Origin: Bradyrhizobium sp. BTAi1 | GTDB lineage: Bacteria; Pseudomonadota; Alphaproteobacteria; Rhizobiales; Xanthobacteraceae | Length of the DNA: 64,000 bases | Direction: 5' to 3' | Assembly (NCBI RefSeq): GCF_000015165.1 | Contig: NC_009485.1 | Span: 4,793,501-4,857,500, forward strand | Shown: one piece after another, positions 52,775 to 61,494 of the stretch | Layout of the letters: every line of letters starts with the position of its first letter | How positions within the stretch are numbered: the first letter of the stretch is position 1 | Notes under the pieces: model-generated | Seen by the model: the letters and a program-made list of their open reading frames with translations, nothing else | What the model was told of the DNA's origin: nothing | The model's database searches: none | Position numbers and translations under genes: made by a program

Positions 52775-53458
52775 ATGACCGCGCGCACCATCCGCTCCGA
52801 GCCCTATGCCTGGCCCTACAACGGCGACCTCCGCCCTGAAAACACCGCGCTGATCGTGATCGACATGCAGACCGATTTCTGCGGTGTCGGCGGCTATGTC
52901 GACAAGATGGGCTATGACCTGTCGCTCACGCGGGCGCCGATCGAACCGATCAAGAAGCTACTCACGGTGATGCGCGCGCAAAACTTCCTGATCATCCACA
53001 CCCGCGAGGGCCATCGCACCGATCTCTCCGACCTGCCCGCCAACAAGCGCTGGCGTTCGCAGCAGATCGGCGCCGGCATCGGGGATCCCGGCCCGTGCGG
53101 CCGCATCCTGGTGCGCGGCGAGCCGGGCTGGGAGATCATCCCGGAGCTCGCGCCCCTGCCCGGCGAGATCGTGATCGACAAGCCCGGCAAGGGCTCGTTC
53201 TGTGCCACCGATCTTGAGCTGATCCTGCGCCTCAAGGGCATCCAGAACATCGTGCTCACCGGCATCACCACCGATGTCTGCGTCCACACCACGATGCGCG
53301 AGGCCAACGATCGCGGCTTCGAATGCGTGCTGCTGTCCGACTGCTGCGGCGCCACCGACAAGGGCAATCACGACCACGCGCTGAAGATGATCAAGATGCA
53401 GGGCGGCGTGTTCGGCGCGGTCGCGACCTCCTCCGCTGTCATCGAGGCGCTGTCGTGA
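52775..53458 (+). CDS. biuH: Biuret amidohydrolase-like cysteine hydrolase (isochorismatase family)
   Basis: 227 aa. The catalytic triad is Asp30 (VIDMQTDFC), Lys136 (IDKPGKGSFCATDLE) and Cys169 (ITTDVCVHTT). Against the Rhizobium biuret hydrolase, as I remember it, these fall at the same alignment positions with a six-residue shorter N-terminus. The surrounding WPYNGDLRPENTALIVIDMQTDFC, GHRTDLSDLPANKRWRSQ and EPGWEIIPELAPLPGE also match closely. BiuH converts biuret to allophanate and ammonia. It lies between permease and ATPase genes, so the imported compound is probably biuret or a related ureido nitrogen source. No allophanate hydrolase is in the window. Confidence 0.8.
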   Translation: MTARTIRSEPYAWPYNGDLRPENTALIVIDMQTDFCGVGGYVDKMGYDLSLTRAPIEPIKKLLTVMRAQNFLIIHTREGHRTDLSDLPANKRWRSQQIGAGIGDPGPCGRILVRGEPGWEIIPELAPLPGEIVIDKPGKGSFCATDLELILRLKGIQNIVLTGITTDVCVHTTMREANDRGFECVLLSDCCGATDKGNHDHALKMIKMQGGVFGAVATSSAVIEALS

Positions 53459-54984
53459 TCGGCGAGGATCCGACGCCATCCTCCGCGTTCGGCGTCGAGG
53501 CCATCGCCATGACCATGCGCTTCGGCGCGTTCACCGCGCTCGACAATGTCGAGCTGAAGGTCAGGCCCGGCTCGTTCCACGCGTTGCTCGGCGAGAACGG
53601 CGCCGGCAAGTCGACGCTCGTCAAATGCATCATGGGCTACTATCGCCCGACCGAAGGCGACGTGCTGATCGCCGAACGCGAGCGCGCCATCAGCAATCCC
53701 CGGGACGCGCACGCGCTCGGCCTCGGCATGGTCTATCAGCACTTCACCCTGGTGCCGGCGATGACGGTTGCCGAGAACCTGGTGCTGGCGCGCGACGACG
53801 TGCCGGCGGTGGTCAACTGGGCCAAGGAGAAGCAGGCGCTGGAAGCGTTCCTGTCGCATATGCCGTTCCGCGTGCCGCTCGACGCCAAGGTCTCGGACAT
53901 CTCGGCCGGCGAGCGGCAGAAATGCGAGATCCTCAAGCAGCTCTATCTGAAGCGCCGCTTTTTGATCCTGGACGAGCCGACCTCGGTGCTGACACCAGGC
54001 GAGGCCGACGAGGTGCTGGGCATGCTGCGCAAGATGGTCGAGGCCGGCGAGCTGACCATCCTGATGATCACGCACAAGTTTCGCGAGGTGATGGCGTTCG
54101 CCGACGAGGTCACGGTCCTCCGGCGCGGCAAGCTCGCCGGGCGCGGCAAGGTCTCTGAGCTCACGCCGGATGACATGGCGCGGATGATGATCGGCGCCGA
54201 GCAGCTCACGGTGCAGCCGGCGCGCACCGGCGAGACCGGCACCATTCGGCTCGAAGTGGACAGGCTCGTCGCCCGCGACGATGCCGGTGGCCTTGCCGTG
54301 CATGACCTGTCGCTGACCGTCCGCGCCGGCGAGATCGTCGGCATCGCCGGGGTCTCCGGCAACGGCCAGCGCCAGCTGGTCGAGGTGCTCGCCGGCCAGC
54401 GCGAGGCCGAGAGCGGCACCATCAGGGTCTCCGGCGAGGCCTATTCGGCCAACCGCGAGGAGATGCGCCGCCACAAGATGTCCCTGCTTCCCGAGGAGCC
54501 GCTGAAGAACGCCTGCGTCGGCGGCATGAGCGTCGCCGACAACATCGCACTGCGCGAATTCGACCGCGCCCCGTTCGCCCGCGGTGGCTGGTGGCTCAAC
54601 AGATCGGCGTTCCGCCAGGACGCCACCGCCAAGATCGACCGCTACAAGATCAAGACCCGCACGCCGGACACGCCGATCGCGGCGCTGTCCGGCGGCAACG
54701 TGCAGCGCGCGGTGCTGGCGCGCGAGCTCGGCCATGACGTCGAGGTGCTGATCGCCGCCAATCCCTGCTTCGGCCTCGACTTCGCGGCGGTGGCGCAGAT
54801 TCATGCCGAGATCATGGCCGCGCGCAACCGCGGCGCCGCGGTGCTGCTGGTGAGCGAGGATCTCGACGAGCTGCTTGAACTGTCCGACCGGCTGGTGGTG
54901 ATGTTCCACGGCCAGCTCACCTACGAGACCCGCGCTGGTGAAGCCGACCTCACCGAGATCGGCCGCCACATGGCGGGGCATTGA
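53455..54984 (+). CDS. ABC transporter ATP-binding protein with two nucleotide-binding domains
   Basis: 509 aa. Domain 1 is intact: Walker A GENGAGKST, signature SAGERQK, Walker B FLILDEPTSVL. Domain 2 has a degenerate Walker A (GVSGNGQRQLV, no GKS), signature LSGGNVQRAVL and a Walker B without the catalytic Glu (VLIAANPCFGLD). This asymmetry is usual for sugar/nucleoside-type importers of this class. The GTG at 53455 overlaps the biuH stop by four bases, so all five genes form one coupled operon. Confidence 0.93.
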   Translation: MIGEDPTPSSAFGVEAIAMTMRFGAFTALDNVELKVRPGSFHALLGENGAGKSTLVKCIMGYYRPTEGDVLIAERERAISNPRDAHALGLGMVYQHFTLVPAMTVAENLVLARDDVPAVVNWAKEKQALEAFLSHMPFRVPLDAKVSDISAGERQKCEILKQLYLKRRFLILDEPTSVLTPGEADEVLGMLRKMVEAGELTILMITHKFREVMAFADEVTVLRRGKLAGRGKVSELTPDDMARMMIGAEQLTVQPARTGETGTIRLEVDRLVARDDAGGLAVHDLSLTVRAGEIVGIAGVSGNGQRQLVEVLAGQREAESGTIRVSGEAYSANREEMRRHKMSLLPEEPLKNACVGGMSVADNIALREFDRAPFARGGWWLNRSAFRQDATAKIDRYKIKTRTPDTPIAALSGGNVQRAVLARELGHDVEVLIAANPCFGLDFAAVAQIHAEIMAARNRGAAVLLVSEDLDELLELSDRLVVMFHGQLTYETRAGEADLTEIGRHMAGH

Positions 54985-55060
54985 GCGCGAGGGTCGATGC
55001 GTTTCGGGACTAGGAAACCAGCAAACTGCCGCGCTGCTCCTGACGTCCATCACTCTCACC

Positions 55061-55089
55061 GTGTCATTTGCGAGCGCTCGCAATGACGC
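55061..55089. repeat. Palindromic intergenic repeat R1, short copy e
   Basis: GTGTCATTTGCGAGCGCTCGCAATGACGC consists of only the two ends of the R1 palindrome, joined without the middle. It may be an internal-deletion product or an ancestral minimal form. The rest of the gap (54985-55279) holds an AT-rich stretch just before the next gene (near 55240), but no clear promoter and no gene. Confidence 0.75.
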
Positions 55090-55279
55090 GGTGAGACCAA
55101 CCACGCCGGATGGCGGGACATTGAGCCGCACCGGGGCAACGACCTCAACGTGTTGACGACTATTTCATCCCGCCGCGGTAACATGACCATCGGCGTGCTT
55201 TTGCTCGGCCAGTGATTCGCCGGGCCTGCCGGCATTTTTCATATTTTTCATCAAACCCTTAATTTGACAGGTCGACATC

Positions 55280-56839
55280 ATGAAGGCCTATTTCATCGGC
55301 GGCGGCATCGGGTCGCTCTCAGGCGCAGCATTCATGGTCCGGGACGGCGGCATTCCCGGACAGGACATCACCATCTTCGAGAAGCGCCTGCCCTATGGCG
55401 GCAGCCTGGATGCCACGCGGCTGCCGGACGGCTCCTACTCGATGCGCGGCGGCCGCATGCTCACGACCGAACAATACGAATGCACCTGGGATCTGCTGTC
55501 GACGATCCCGAGCGACACGGATCCGAAGGAGAACATCCTCCAGGAGACCATCGCCTTCAACAAGCTTCACGTCACCCACGCGCAGGCGCGGCTGGTCGAC
55601 GGCAATCGGCACAAGGTCGACGTGTCGACGATGGGCTTCTCGATGCAGGACCGCATCGAGCTGACCCGGCTCACCGAGACCTCCGAAGAGAAGCTCGGCA
55701 ACTCGCTGATCTCGGACTGGCTGTCACCGCCGTTCTTCACGACCAATTTCTGGTACATGTGGCAGACGACGTTTGCGTTCCAGACGTGGCACAGCGCGGT
55801 CGAGTTCCGGCGCTATCTGCGCCGCTTCATGAACGAATTCCCGATGATGAATACGCTCGGCGGCGTCAAACGGTCGGTCTACAATCAGTATGACTCCATC
55901 GTGCTGCCGCTGGTTCGCTGGCTCGAGGGCCACGGCGTCAACTTCGTCGGCGGCGCCGATGTCGAGGACATCGAGATCGCCACGACCGAGGGTATGCACC
56001 GCGCCACGCGCCTCGTCCTGACCCAGGCTGGCGCGCGGCGCAGTATCGATCTCGCCGTCGGCGATCTGGTGTTCTACACGGCCGGGTCGATGACCGATGC
56101 GACCAGCCTCGGCAGCCATGACAGCCCGCCGAAGCAGCTCACCAAGGCCGACAGCCATGGCTGGACCTTGTGGGAGAAGCTCGCCGCCGGCCGCCCCGAA
56201 TTCGGCCGGCCCGCCGTCTTCAACACCTGTATTCCGGAATCCAGCTTCGAATCGTTCACGGTGACCTGCCGCAATCCGCGCTTCTTCGAGGCGATGCAGA
56301 ATTTCAGCGGGAATGTCGCGGGCACCGGCGGGCTCGTGACCTTCACCGACTCGTATTGGCGCATGTCGATCGTGCTGTACACGCAGCCCTATTTCCCGGA
56401 CCAGCCCGCGGACATCCAGATCTTCTGGGGCTATGGCCTGTTTCCCGACCGCGTCGGCAATTTCGTGCCCAAGCCGATGTCGGAGTGCAGCGGTGCCGAG
56501 ATCCTGAAGGAGCTGTGCGGACATCTGCGCCTGCCACTGTCGGTGTTCGAGAACGCCAGCTGCGTGCCGTGCTGGATGCCCTACATCATGAGCATGTTCA
56601 TGCCGCGCAGCGATGGCGACCGGCCGTTGCCGGTGCCGCTCACCTCCAAGAACCTCGCTTTCATCGGCCAGTACGTCGAGCTGCCGGAGGATGCGGTGTT
56701 CACGATTGAATATTCGGTGCGTGCGGCGATGCATGCCGTCTATCAGCTCTTGAACATCGACCGAGCCATTCCGCCGGTCACCCCCTATGACAAGTCGCTG
56801 AAGGTGCTGCTGCAATCGGTGGCGAAATCGTTTGCATAA
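55280..56839 (+). CDS. Oleate hydratase family protein (MCRA), first copy
   Basis: 519 aa. FAD-dependent family that adds water to the cis-9 double bond of oleate, giving 10-hydroxystearate. The N-terminal dinucleotide fold reads AYFIGGGIGSLSGAAFMVRDGG, then FEKRLPYGGSLDATRLPDGSY and the RGGRMLT motif. Later family blocks are STMGFSMQDRIELTRL, FFTTNFWYMWQTTFAFQTWHSAVEFRRY, GSMTDATSLGSHDSPP and the C-terminal MPYIMSMFMPRSDGDRPLPVP. The protein is shorter than the 580-650 aa of many characterised enzymes. A near-identical paralogue follows after 112 bp. Confidence 0.9.
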   Translation: MKAYFIGGGIGSLSGAAFMVRDGGIPGQDITIFEKRLPYGGSLDATRLPDGSYSMRGGRMLTTEQYECTWDLLSTIPSDTDPKENILQETIAFNKLHVTHAQARLVDGNRHKVDVSTMGFSMQDRIELTRLTETSEEKLGNSLISDWLSPPFFTTNFWYMWQTTFAFQTWHSAVEFRRYLRRFMNEFPMMNTLGGVKRSVYNQYDSIVLPLVRWLEGHGVNFVGGADVEDIEIATTEGMHRATRLVLTQAGARRSIDLAVGDLVFYTAGSMTDATSLGSHDSPPKQLTKADSHGWTLWEKLAAGRPEFGRPAVFNTCIPESSFESFTVTCRNPRFFEAMQNFSGNVAGTGGLVTFTDSYWRMSIVLYTQPYFPDQPADIQIFWGYGLFPDRVGNFVPKPMSECSGAEILKELCGHLRLPLSVFENASCVPCWMPYIMSMFMPRSDGDRPLPVPLTSKNLAFIGQYVELPEDAVFTIEYSVRAAMHAVYQLLNIDRAIPPVTPYDKSLKVLLQSVAKSFA

Positions 56840-56951
56840 CCAACCGCGCGAGATCGTGATCACCCGATACCTTCAATGTTGACCTGGATCAGTTCCGCCC
56901 GGGAACCTCGCCGGTATTCCCGTCGTGGTAACAACGATCCGGGTAATGATC

Positions 56952-58511
56952 ATGAAGGCCTATTTCATCGGCAGCGGCATCGGCGCATTGGCCGGCGCGG
57001 CATTCCTCATTCGTGACGGCGGCGTCGCCGGCCGCGATATCTCGATCTTCGAGAAGCACCTGCCCTATGGCGGCAGCCTCGACGGCGCACGTCTGCCCGA
57101 CGGCTCCTATTCGCTGCGCGGCGGCCGCATGCTGACCACCGATCACTATGAGTGCACCTGGGGCCTGCTCTCGACCATCCCCGGCGCCAGCGACCCCGGA
57201 AGGAGCGTGCGCGACGAGACCATCGCCTTCAACAAGGCGCATGTCGCGCACTCGCAGGCGCGGCTGGTCGATCGCAACCGGCACAAGGTCGATGTCTCGA
57301 CCATGGGCTTCTCGATGCAGGACCGGCTTGAGCTTGTCAGGCTGACCGAAGCGTCCGAGGAGAAGCTCGGCAATTCCCGCATCACCGACTGGCTGTCGCC
57401 AGCGTTCTTCACCACCAATTTCTGGTTCATGTGGCAGACGACGTTCGCGTTCCAGCCCTGGCATAGCGCCGTCGAGCTCAAGCGCTATCTGCATCGGTTC
57501 ATGAACGAGTTTCCACGCATCGAAACGCTTGGGGGCGTCAAGCGCACCGCCTTCAACCAATATGATGCGATCGTGGTGCCGCTGATGAAATGGCTGGAGG
57601 GCCACGGCGTCAATTTCGTCGGCGGCGTCGATGTCACCGACATGGAGATCGCCAGCCAGGGCGGCAAGCATGTCGTGACGCGGCTGGTGCTCGATCGCGC
57701 CGGCCAGGCGGACACGATCGCGCTGTCGGCCGATGATCTCGTGTTCTTCCAGAACGGCTCGATGACCGATGCGACCAGCCTCGGCACCCAGGATGCGCCG
57801 CCGCCGCGGCTGACCAAGCAAGACAGCCAGGGCTGGGTGCTCTGGGAGAAGATCGCCAAGGGCCGTCCGGAGTTCGGCAATCCCGCGGCGTTCAACGCGT
57901 CGATCCCCGAATCCTGCTGGGAATCCTTCACGGTCACCTGCCGCAATCCGCGCTTCTTCGACGCGATGGAGGCGTTCAGCGGCAATGCCGCCGGCACCGG
58001 CGGGCTGGTCACCTTCACCGAGTCCAACTGGCTGATGTCGGTCGTGCTGTATCATCAGCCGCATTTCGCCGATCAGCCCCAAGACGTGCAGGTGTTCTGG
58101 GGCTATGGGCTGCATCCGGACCGCATCGGCAATTTCGTGCCCAAGGCCATGGCCGATTGCGGCGGCGCCGACATCCTCAAGGAGCTGTGCGGCCACCTCA
58201 ACTTCGACCTCTCGGTGTTCGAGAACGCGACCTGCGTGCCCTGCCGCCTGCCCTACATCACCAGCATGTTCATGCCGCGCAACAAGAACGACCGTCCGCT
58301 GCCGGTGCCGGCGAACTCCAAGAACCTCGCTTTCATCAGCCAGTTCGTCGAGATCCCGGACGACGTCGTGTTCACGGTGGAATATTCAGTGCGCGCGGCC
58401 CAGATGGCGGTCTATCAGCTGCTCGGCATCGACAGGGCCGTGCCGCCGATCACGCGCCACGACAAATCGTTCCGCGTGCTGATCGAGACGGTGGAGAAGG
58501 CGTTCGCCTGA
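56952..58511 (+). CDS. Oleate hydratase family protein (MCRA), second copy
   Basis: 519 aa, collinear with the first copy and clearly similar throughout (AYFIGSGIGALAGAAFLIRDGG, RGGRMLTTDHYECTWGLL, FFTTNFWFMWQTTFAFQPWHSAVELKRYL, MPRNKNDRPLPVPANSKNLAF). The two may differ in substrate chain length or in regulation. The ATG at 56952 gives the same length as its paralogue; upstream ATG 56946 and GTG 56925 are in frame but less likely. No separate promoter is recognised in the 112-bp gap. Confidence 0.9.
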   Translation: MKAYFIGSGIGALAGAAFLIRDGGVAGRDISIFEKHLPYGGSLDGARLPDGSYSLRGGRMLTTDHYECTWGLLSTIPGASDPGRSVRDETIAFNKAHVAHSQARLVDRNRHKVDVSTMGFSMQDRLELVRLTEASEEKLGNSRITDWLSPAFFTTNFWFMWQTTFAFQPWHSAVELKRYLHRFMNEFPRIETLGGVKRTAFNQYDAIVVPLMKWLEGHGVNFVGGVDVTDMEIASQGGKHVVTRLVLDRAGQADTIALSADDLVFFQNGSMTDATSLGTQDAPPPRLTKQDSQGWVLWEKIAKGRPEFGNPAAFNASIPESCWESFTVTCRNPRFFDAMEAFSGNAAGTGGLVTFTESNWLMSVVLYHQPHFADQPQDVQVFWGYGLHPDRIGNFVPKAMADCGGADILKELCGHLNFDLSVFENATCVPCRLPYITSMFMPRNKNDRPLPVPANSKNLAFISQFVEIPDDVVFTVEYSVRAAQMAVYQLLGIDRAVPPITRHDKSFRVLIETVEKAFA

Positions 58512-58534
58512 GCCGCGCTGACCGGCCCGCCCCG

Positions 58535-58575
58535 ACAAACAAATGCGCCCGGATCATGATTGATCCGGGCGCATT
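58535..58575 (-). terminator. Strong intrinsic terminator, minus strand
   Basis: AATGCGCCCGGATCA (58542-58556) pairs perfectly with TGATCCGGGCGCATT (58561-58575) around TGAT, a 15-bp stem. On the minus strand it is followed by TGTTTGTCG, so it ends the transcript of the 35-aa gene at 58628-58735. On the plus strand it also lies 30 bp after the second oleate-hydratase stop but has no T-run there. Confidence 0.7.
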
Positions 58576-58627
58576 CTGCGCTTCTCACGAGGCGCAGCGC
58601 GCCTCTGTGCATCATTGCGTGAATTGA

Positions 58628-58735
58628 TCAGTAGCCAAGCAAGGCCAGACCGACCCAGCTCACGGCAAACAACGACGCCACCGAGCTCGCAGCAGCAACA
58701 ACCGATAGCGAGACTTTCAAAGCCTTGAGGACCAT
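58628..58735 (-). CDS. 35-aa hydrophobic peptide
   Basis: Reads MVLKALKVSLSVVAAASSVA and continues SLFAVSWVGLALLGY, a single hydrophobic helix with two N-terminal lysines. The ribosome binding site GGGAGG lies seven bases before the ATG. A strong terminator follows about 50 bp downstream on the same strand. Together these make a tiny transcription unit. It may be a membrane-acting small protein or the toxin of a type I module, but no antisense RNA is evident. The rest of 58736-58981 shows no gene. Confidence 0.55.
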   Translation of the reverse strand: MVLKALKVSLSVVAAASSVASLFAVSWVGLALLGY

Positions 58736-58981
58736 ACGCGCCTCCCGACAATACTGACACCGGGATCAACCCCGGCGACCGGTTAAAATTTCCTGAAACC
58801 GACTCAGCCTCGAGCCGAACATCAGGTTTGTGAGCGCGAGTGCACAAAGGTTCAATGTGGAGGATCGTCGCGTCCACGGATGTTGATCCGTCAACGACGA
58901 TGCCTCGGACGCGGTTCCGCTATCAATGAGAGTTCCAATGCACAGCGACGTGACTAACAGGTCGCTGCCCCGGCGCATCCT

Positions 58982-59857
58982 TCAGGGATCGACGGCAGTC
59001 GCGATCCAGAACGAGGACGGCACGCTGACGCTCTGCCCCCTGACGTAGCGGGCGAGCGCCTTCCTCACGGCGACGATCGCCGCCTCGGTGGCATCGGGCG
59101 ACTGTCCGGCGATGGCCCGGCCGGCGGGCCCAACCGCCAGCGCGGTCTGCACCGCGCTGTCGAGGCCGCCGCCGGCCGCCAGATCCAGGCCGACATCGCA
59201 CCGCTCCAGCCGGATACGCCGCAGGCCGGCGTCGGTCAGCACCTTCTCAACCCATTCGGCGGATCCGAAGGCGAAGTCATCCGGCGCATGCGGCTGCAGC
59301 CCGGGCAGCTTCGGCACGTGGTCATAGGCCGCCTGCAGCGGCTCCAGCGCCCAGGGATTGTCGCGCAGCTCTCCCCAGCAGGCGAACGCGACCCGGCCCT
59401 CCGACCGCAGCGCATTGCGAATGTTGAGAATGGCGCGCACGGGGTCGGCGAAGTACATGACGCCGAGCCGCGACAGCACCAAATCGGCGCTCGCGGCCTT
59501 GAAGTGGTGCACCATCGCATCGCCCTGGACGAAGCTGACCGGCGCGTCGGCCGGCGCGAGCTCATGGGCACAGGTGAGCATCGCGGCGGAGACATCGAGT
59601 CCGAGCACCGTGCCGCCGGGGCCGGCCTGCTCGGCCGCAGCGATCAGGGTAGCGCCGCAGCCGCAGCCGATGTCGAGCACCCGCTCGCCCGGCTGGATTG
59701 CCGCCCGCTCCAACAGCGCCGCCTGCACCGGCGCCAGCATGGCATCGAGCTCCGCCCGCCGCGCCACCCAGCGCTCGCCCCCCGCGCCATTCCAGAAGGC
59801 GATCTGCTCGGCATTTTCGTAATGGCCAAAGGAGATGTCGGCGACAGCGGCGTCCAT
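58982..59857 (-). CDS. SAM-dependent methyltransferase
   Basis: 291 aa, class I Rossmann fold. The SAM loop is ERVLDIGCGCGATLIAAAEQ, motif II/III LGLDVSAAMLTCAHE, then FVQGDAMVHHFKAASADLVLSRLGVMYFADPVRAILNIRNALRSEGRVAFACWGELRDNPW. It begins with FGHYENAEQIAFWNGAGGERWV, a helical lid common in this subgroup. The acceptor is unknown. The ATG at 59857 follows TTCTCCCC on the minus strand, which gives only a weak binding site. Confidence 0.88.
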   Translation of the reverse strand: MDAAVADISFGHYENAEQIAFWNGAGGERWVARRAELDAMLAPVQAALLERAAIQPGERVLDIGCGCGATLIAAAEQAGPGGTVLGLDVSAAMLTCAHELAPADAPVSFVQGDAMVHHFKAASADLVLSRLGVMYFADPVRAILNIRNALRSEGRVAFACWGELRDNPWALEPLQAAYDHVPKLPGLQPHAPDDFAFGSAEWVEKVLTDAGLRRIRLERCDVGLDLAAGGGLDSAVQTALAVGPAGRAIAGQSPDATEAAIVAVRKALARYVRGQSVSVPSSFWIATAVDP

Positions 59858-60288
59858 GGGGAGAATCTCAATATGACTGAAAAAAACAACCAGTGCGGCG
59901 CAGCTCATCACCCGCCCGCAGGCGCCGGATTTTAGGTGCCGCGGGCTGCGTTGAAAAGGTCCCGGCCTAGCGAGCCGCGTCGGCGCGCCCCCGCACCCGA
60001 GCTCGCTGACGGACGTTCCAGAGGCGCCGCCATTCGCCGCCAAAGCATGTCCATTCTGCCAGATCCGCGCGAGATCTGGCCGCGTTTCGGATCAGGCATG
60101 CCAGCCGGGAACACGGGAGATAACGTCCGGTATCCAAAGCCTGACTGCTGATCGGGCGTCTCGACGGACGCTGCGACGTGGAAGTCGCGTACTTGTTATC
60201 GGGTCGATTTCGTTCAACGGGGCAAGGCACGGCTGGCGACGCCGCCGATGCAGAGAGGGACGCTACAGCCGTACCCCTCCGCTTTCGG
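59858..60288. other. Gene-free interval
   Basis: 431 bp between the methyltransferase and the acyltransferase, both on the minus strand. Short open frames exist on both strands but lack binding sites, show biased shadow-like composition and are not supported. I recognise no RNA gene, promoter or repeat in it. Confidence 0.4.
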
Positions 60289-61494
60289 TCAGGGTGCAAC
60301 AGGCGGTGGGTATTGAGACGACAGCCGTTCGAACGGAACTTTGTCGTCGGCCATCAGTTCGTCGACCCGCCGACCGAGTTTGCGCGACATGGAGACTGCG
60401 CTTCCATCCACCAACGGCGAAAGGAGCGTCGATAGCACCAAGCAGGTGAAGAACGTGACGAACAAACCAAAGGCCGCAGCCGGCGTGTAGCCGTAAGGCG
60501 CAAGAGCGACAATCAGCCAGGAGCCAAGGCTGCAGAGGATGGGAACGTGAATCAAATAGAGCGTGAAGCTGATGCGTCCGAGCATCTTGGCGGGCGACGA
60601 TGCCAGCGGGCGTTGGGCAGCGCGCGAGGTCAACACTCCGATAAGCAGCAATGTGGCGCCGATCGAATGCCAATTCCGAGCATTGTCGAGGTTGAACTCT
60701 GGGAGCGGGTAAACAATCTGGAGCTTCGGGCCAAGCGTGGCGTCAGGAAACGTACACAGATAGAGCCCAATGATGCAAAGCGTGATCGGCGCACCGGGAA
60801 ACCGATCGAGTTGGCGAACCTCAATTTCATATTCGCGAAGCAGAGCACCCACCGCGAAGAGCGGAAGATAATCGAACAGATAATATGCGATCAAACAGGC
60901 ATACAACGTCATTCGCCAACGCCTGCTTGCTGCAACGGCGTTAATCAGGAGCACATAGAACGATCCGAGCAACTCGGGATGCATCGTCCAGAGATTTGGA
61001 TTGTAGGCGTTAGATCCGCTGGAAAAGGTGCCTACGAGAGCCTCATAGACCATCGAGGGCCCGGAGGGCGCGAACTGGTACCACTGGCCGGCCCATTCGC
61101 CGAAGAGGCGGCCCGCCTCGGCATTTCGGAATAAACCAAATCGGAGCAGCAGATATGCGAATGAGGAGGTCATCAAAATCGGGATGGCGAGGCGGATATA
61201 ACGACGCACCATCTGTGCGGGAAAGCTGAGCAACGTTCCCTGGCCGAAATCCGCCATGACATAGCCGCTGAGGAGAAAGAAGATGCAGACCGCGGAATTG
61301 CTGTTCGAGACATGCCCGATGATCTTGAGGAGCACTGCCGGCAACGCCGCGACGCCATCAGTCACATGATAGCTCGATATAGGCTGGCTGAACATTAGCC
61401 AGGAATGGCCGATCAAGACAGCCAAGGCGGCGACGCCGCGCAGGCCGTCTAGATAATCAACGCGTCCCGCGTCGCCGCGTTCGGTAGCCGCCAT
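60289..61494 (-). CDS. Acyltransferase 3 family membrane protein
   Basis: 401 aa with about ten transmembrane helices. Family signatures are DYLDGLRGVAALAVLIGHSWLMF near the N-terminus (catalytic His in IGHSW), FFLLSGYVMAD and late FTLYLIHVPILCSLGSWL. These proteins O-acylate sugars of envelope polysaccharides. Base composition looks lower in GC than the neighbours (for example TAAACAATCTGGAGC), which may reflect recent transfer. The ATG at 61494 gives MAATERGDAGRVDYLDG. Confidence 0.88.
   Translation of the reverse strand: MAATERGDAGRVDYLDGLRGVAALAVLIGHSWLMFSQPISSYHVTDGVAALPAVLLKIIGHVSNSNSAVCIFFLLSGYVMADFGQGTLLSFPAQMVRRYIRLAIPILMTSSFAYLLLRFGLFRNAEAGRLFGEWAGQWYQFAPSGPSMVYEALVGTFSSGSNAYNPNLWTMHPELLGSFYVLLINAVAASRRWRMTLYACLIAYYLFDYLPLFAVGALLREYEIEVRQLDRFPGAPITLCIIGLYLCTFPDATLGPKLQIVYPLPEFNLDNARNWHSIGATLLLIGVLTSRAAQRPLASSPAKMLGRISFTLYLIHVPILCSLGSWLIVALAPYGYTPAAAFGLFVTFFTCLVLSTLLSPLVDGSAVSMSRKLGRRVDELMADDKVPFERLSSQYPPPVAP

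Noticed and set aside
59936..60151. Small frames on both strands between the methyltransferase and acyltransferase genes
   Set aside because: They have no ribosome binding site, low-complexity Arg/Pro composition and overlap each other on opposite strands.
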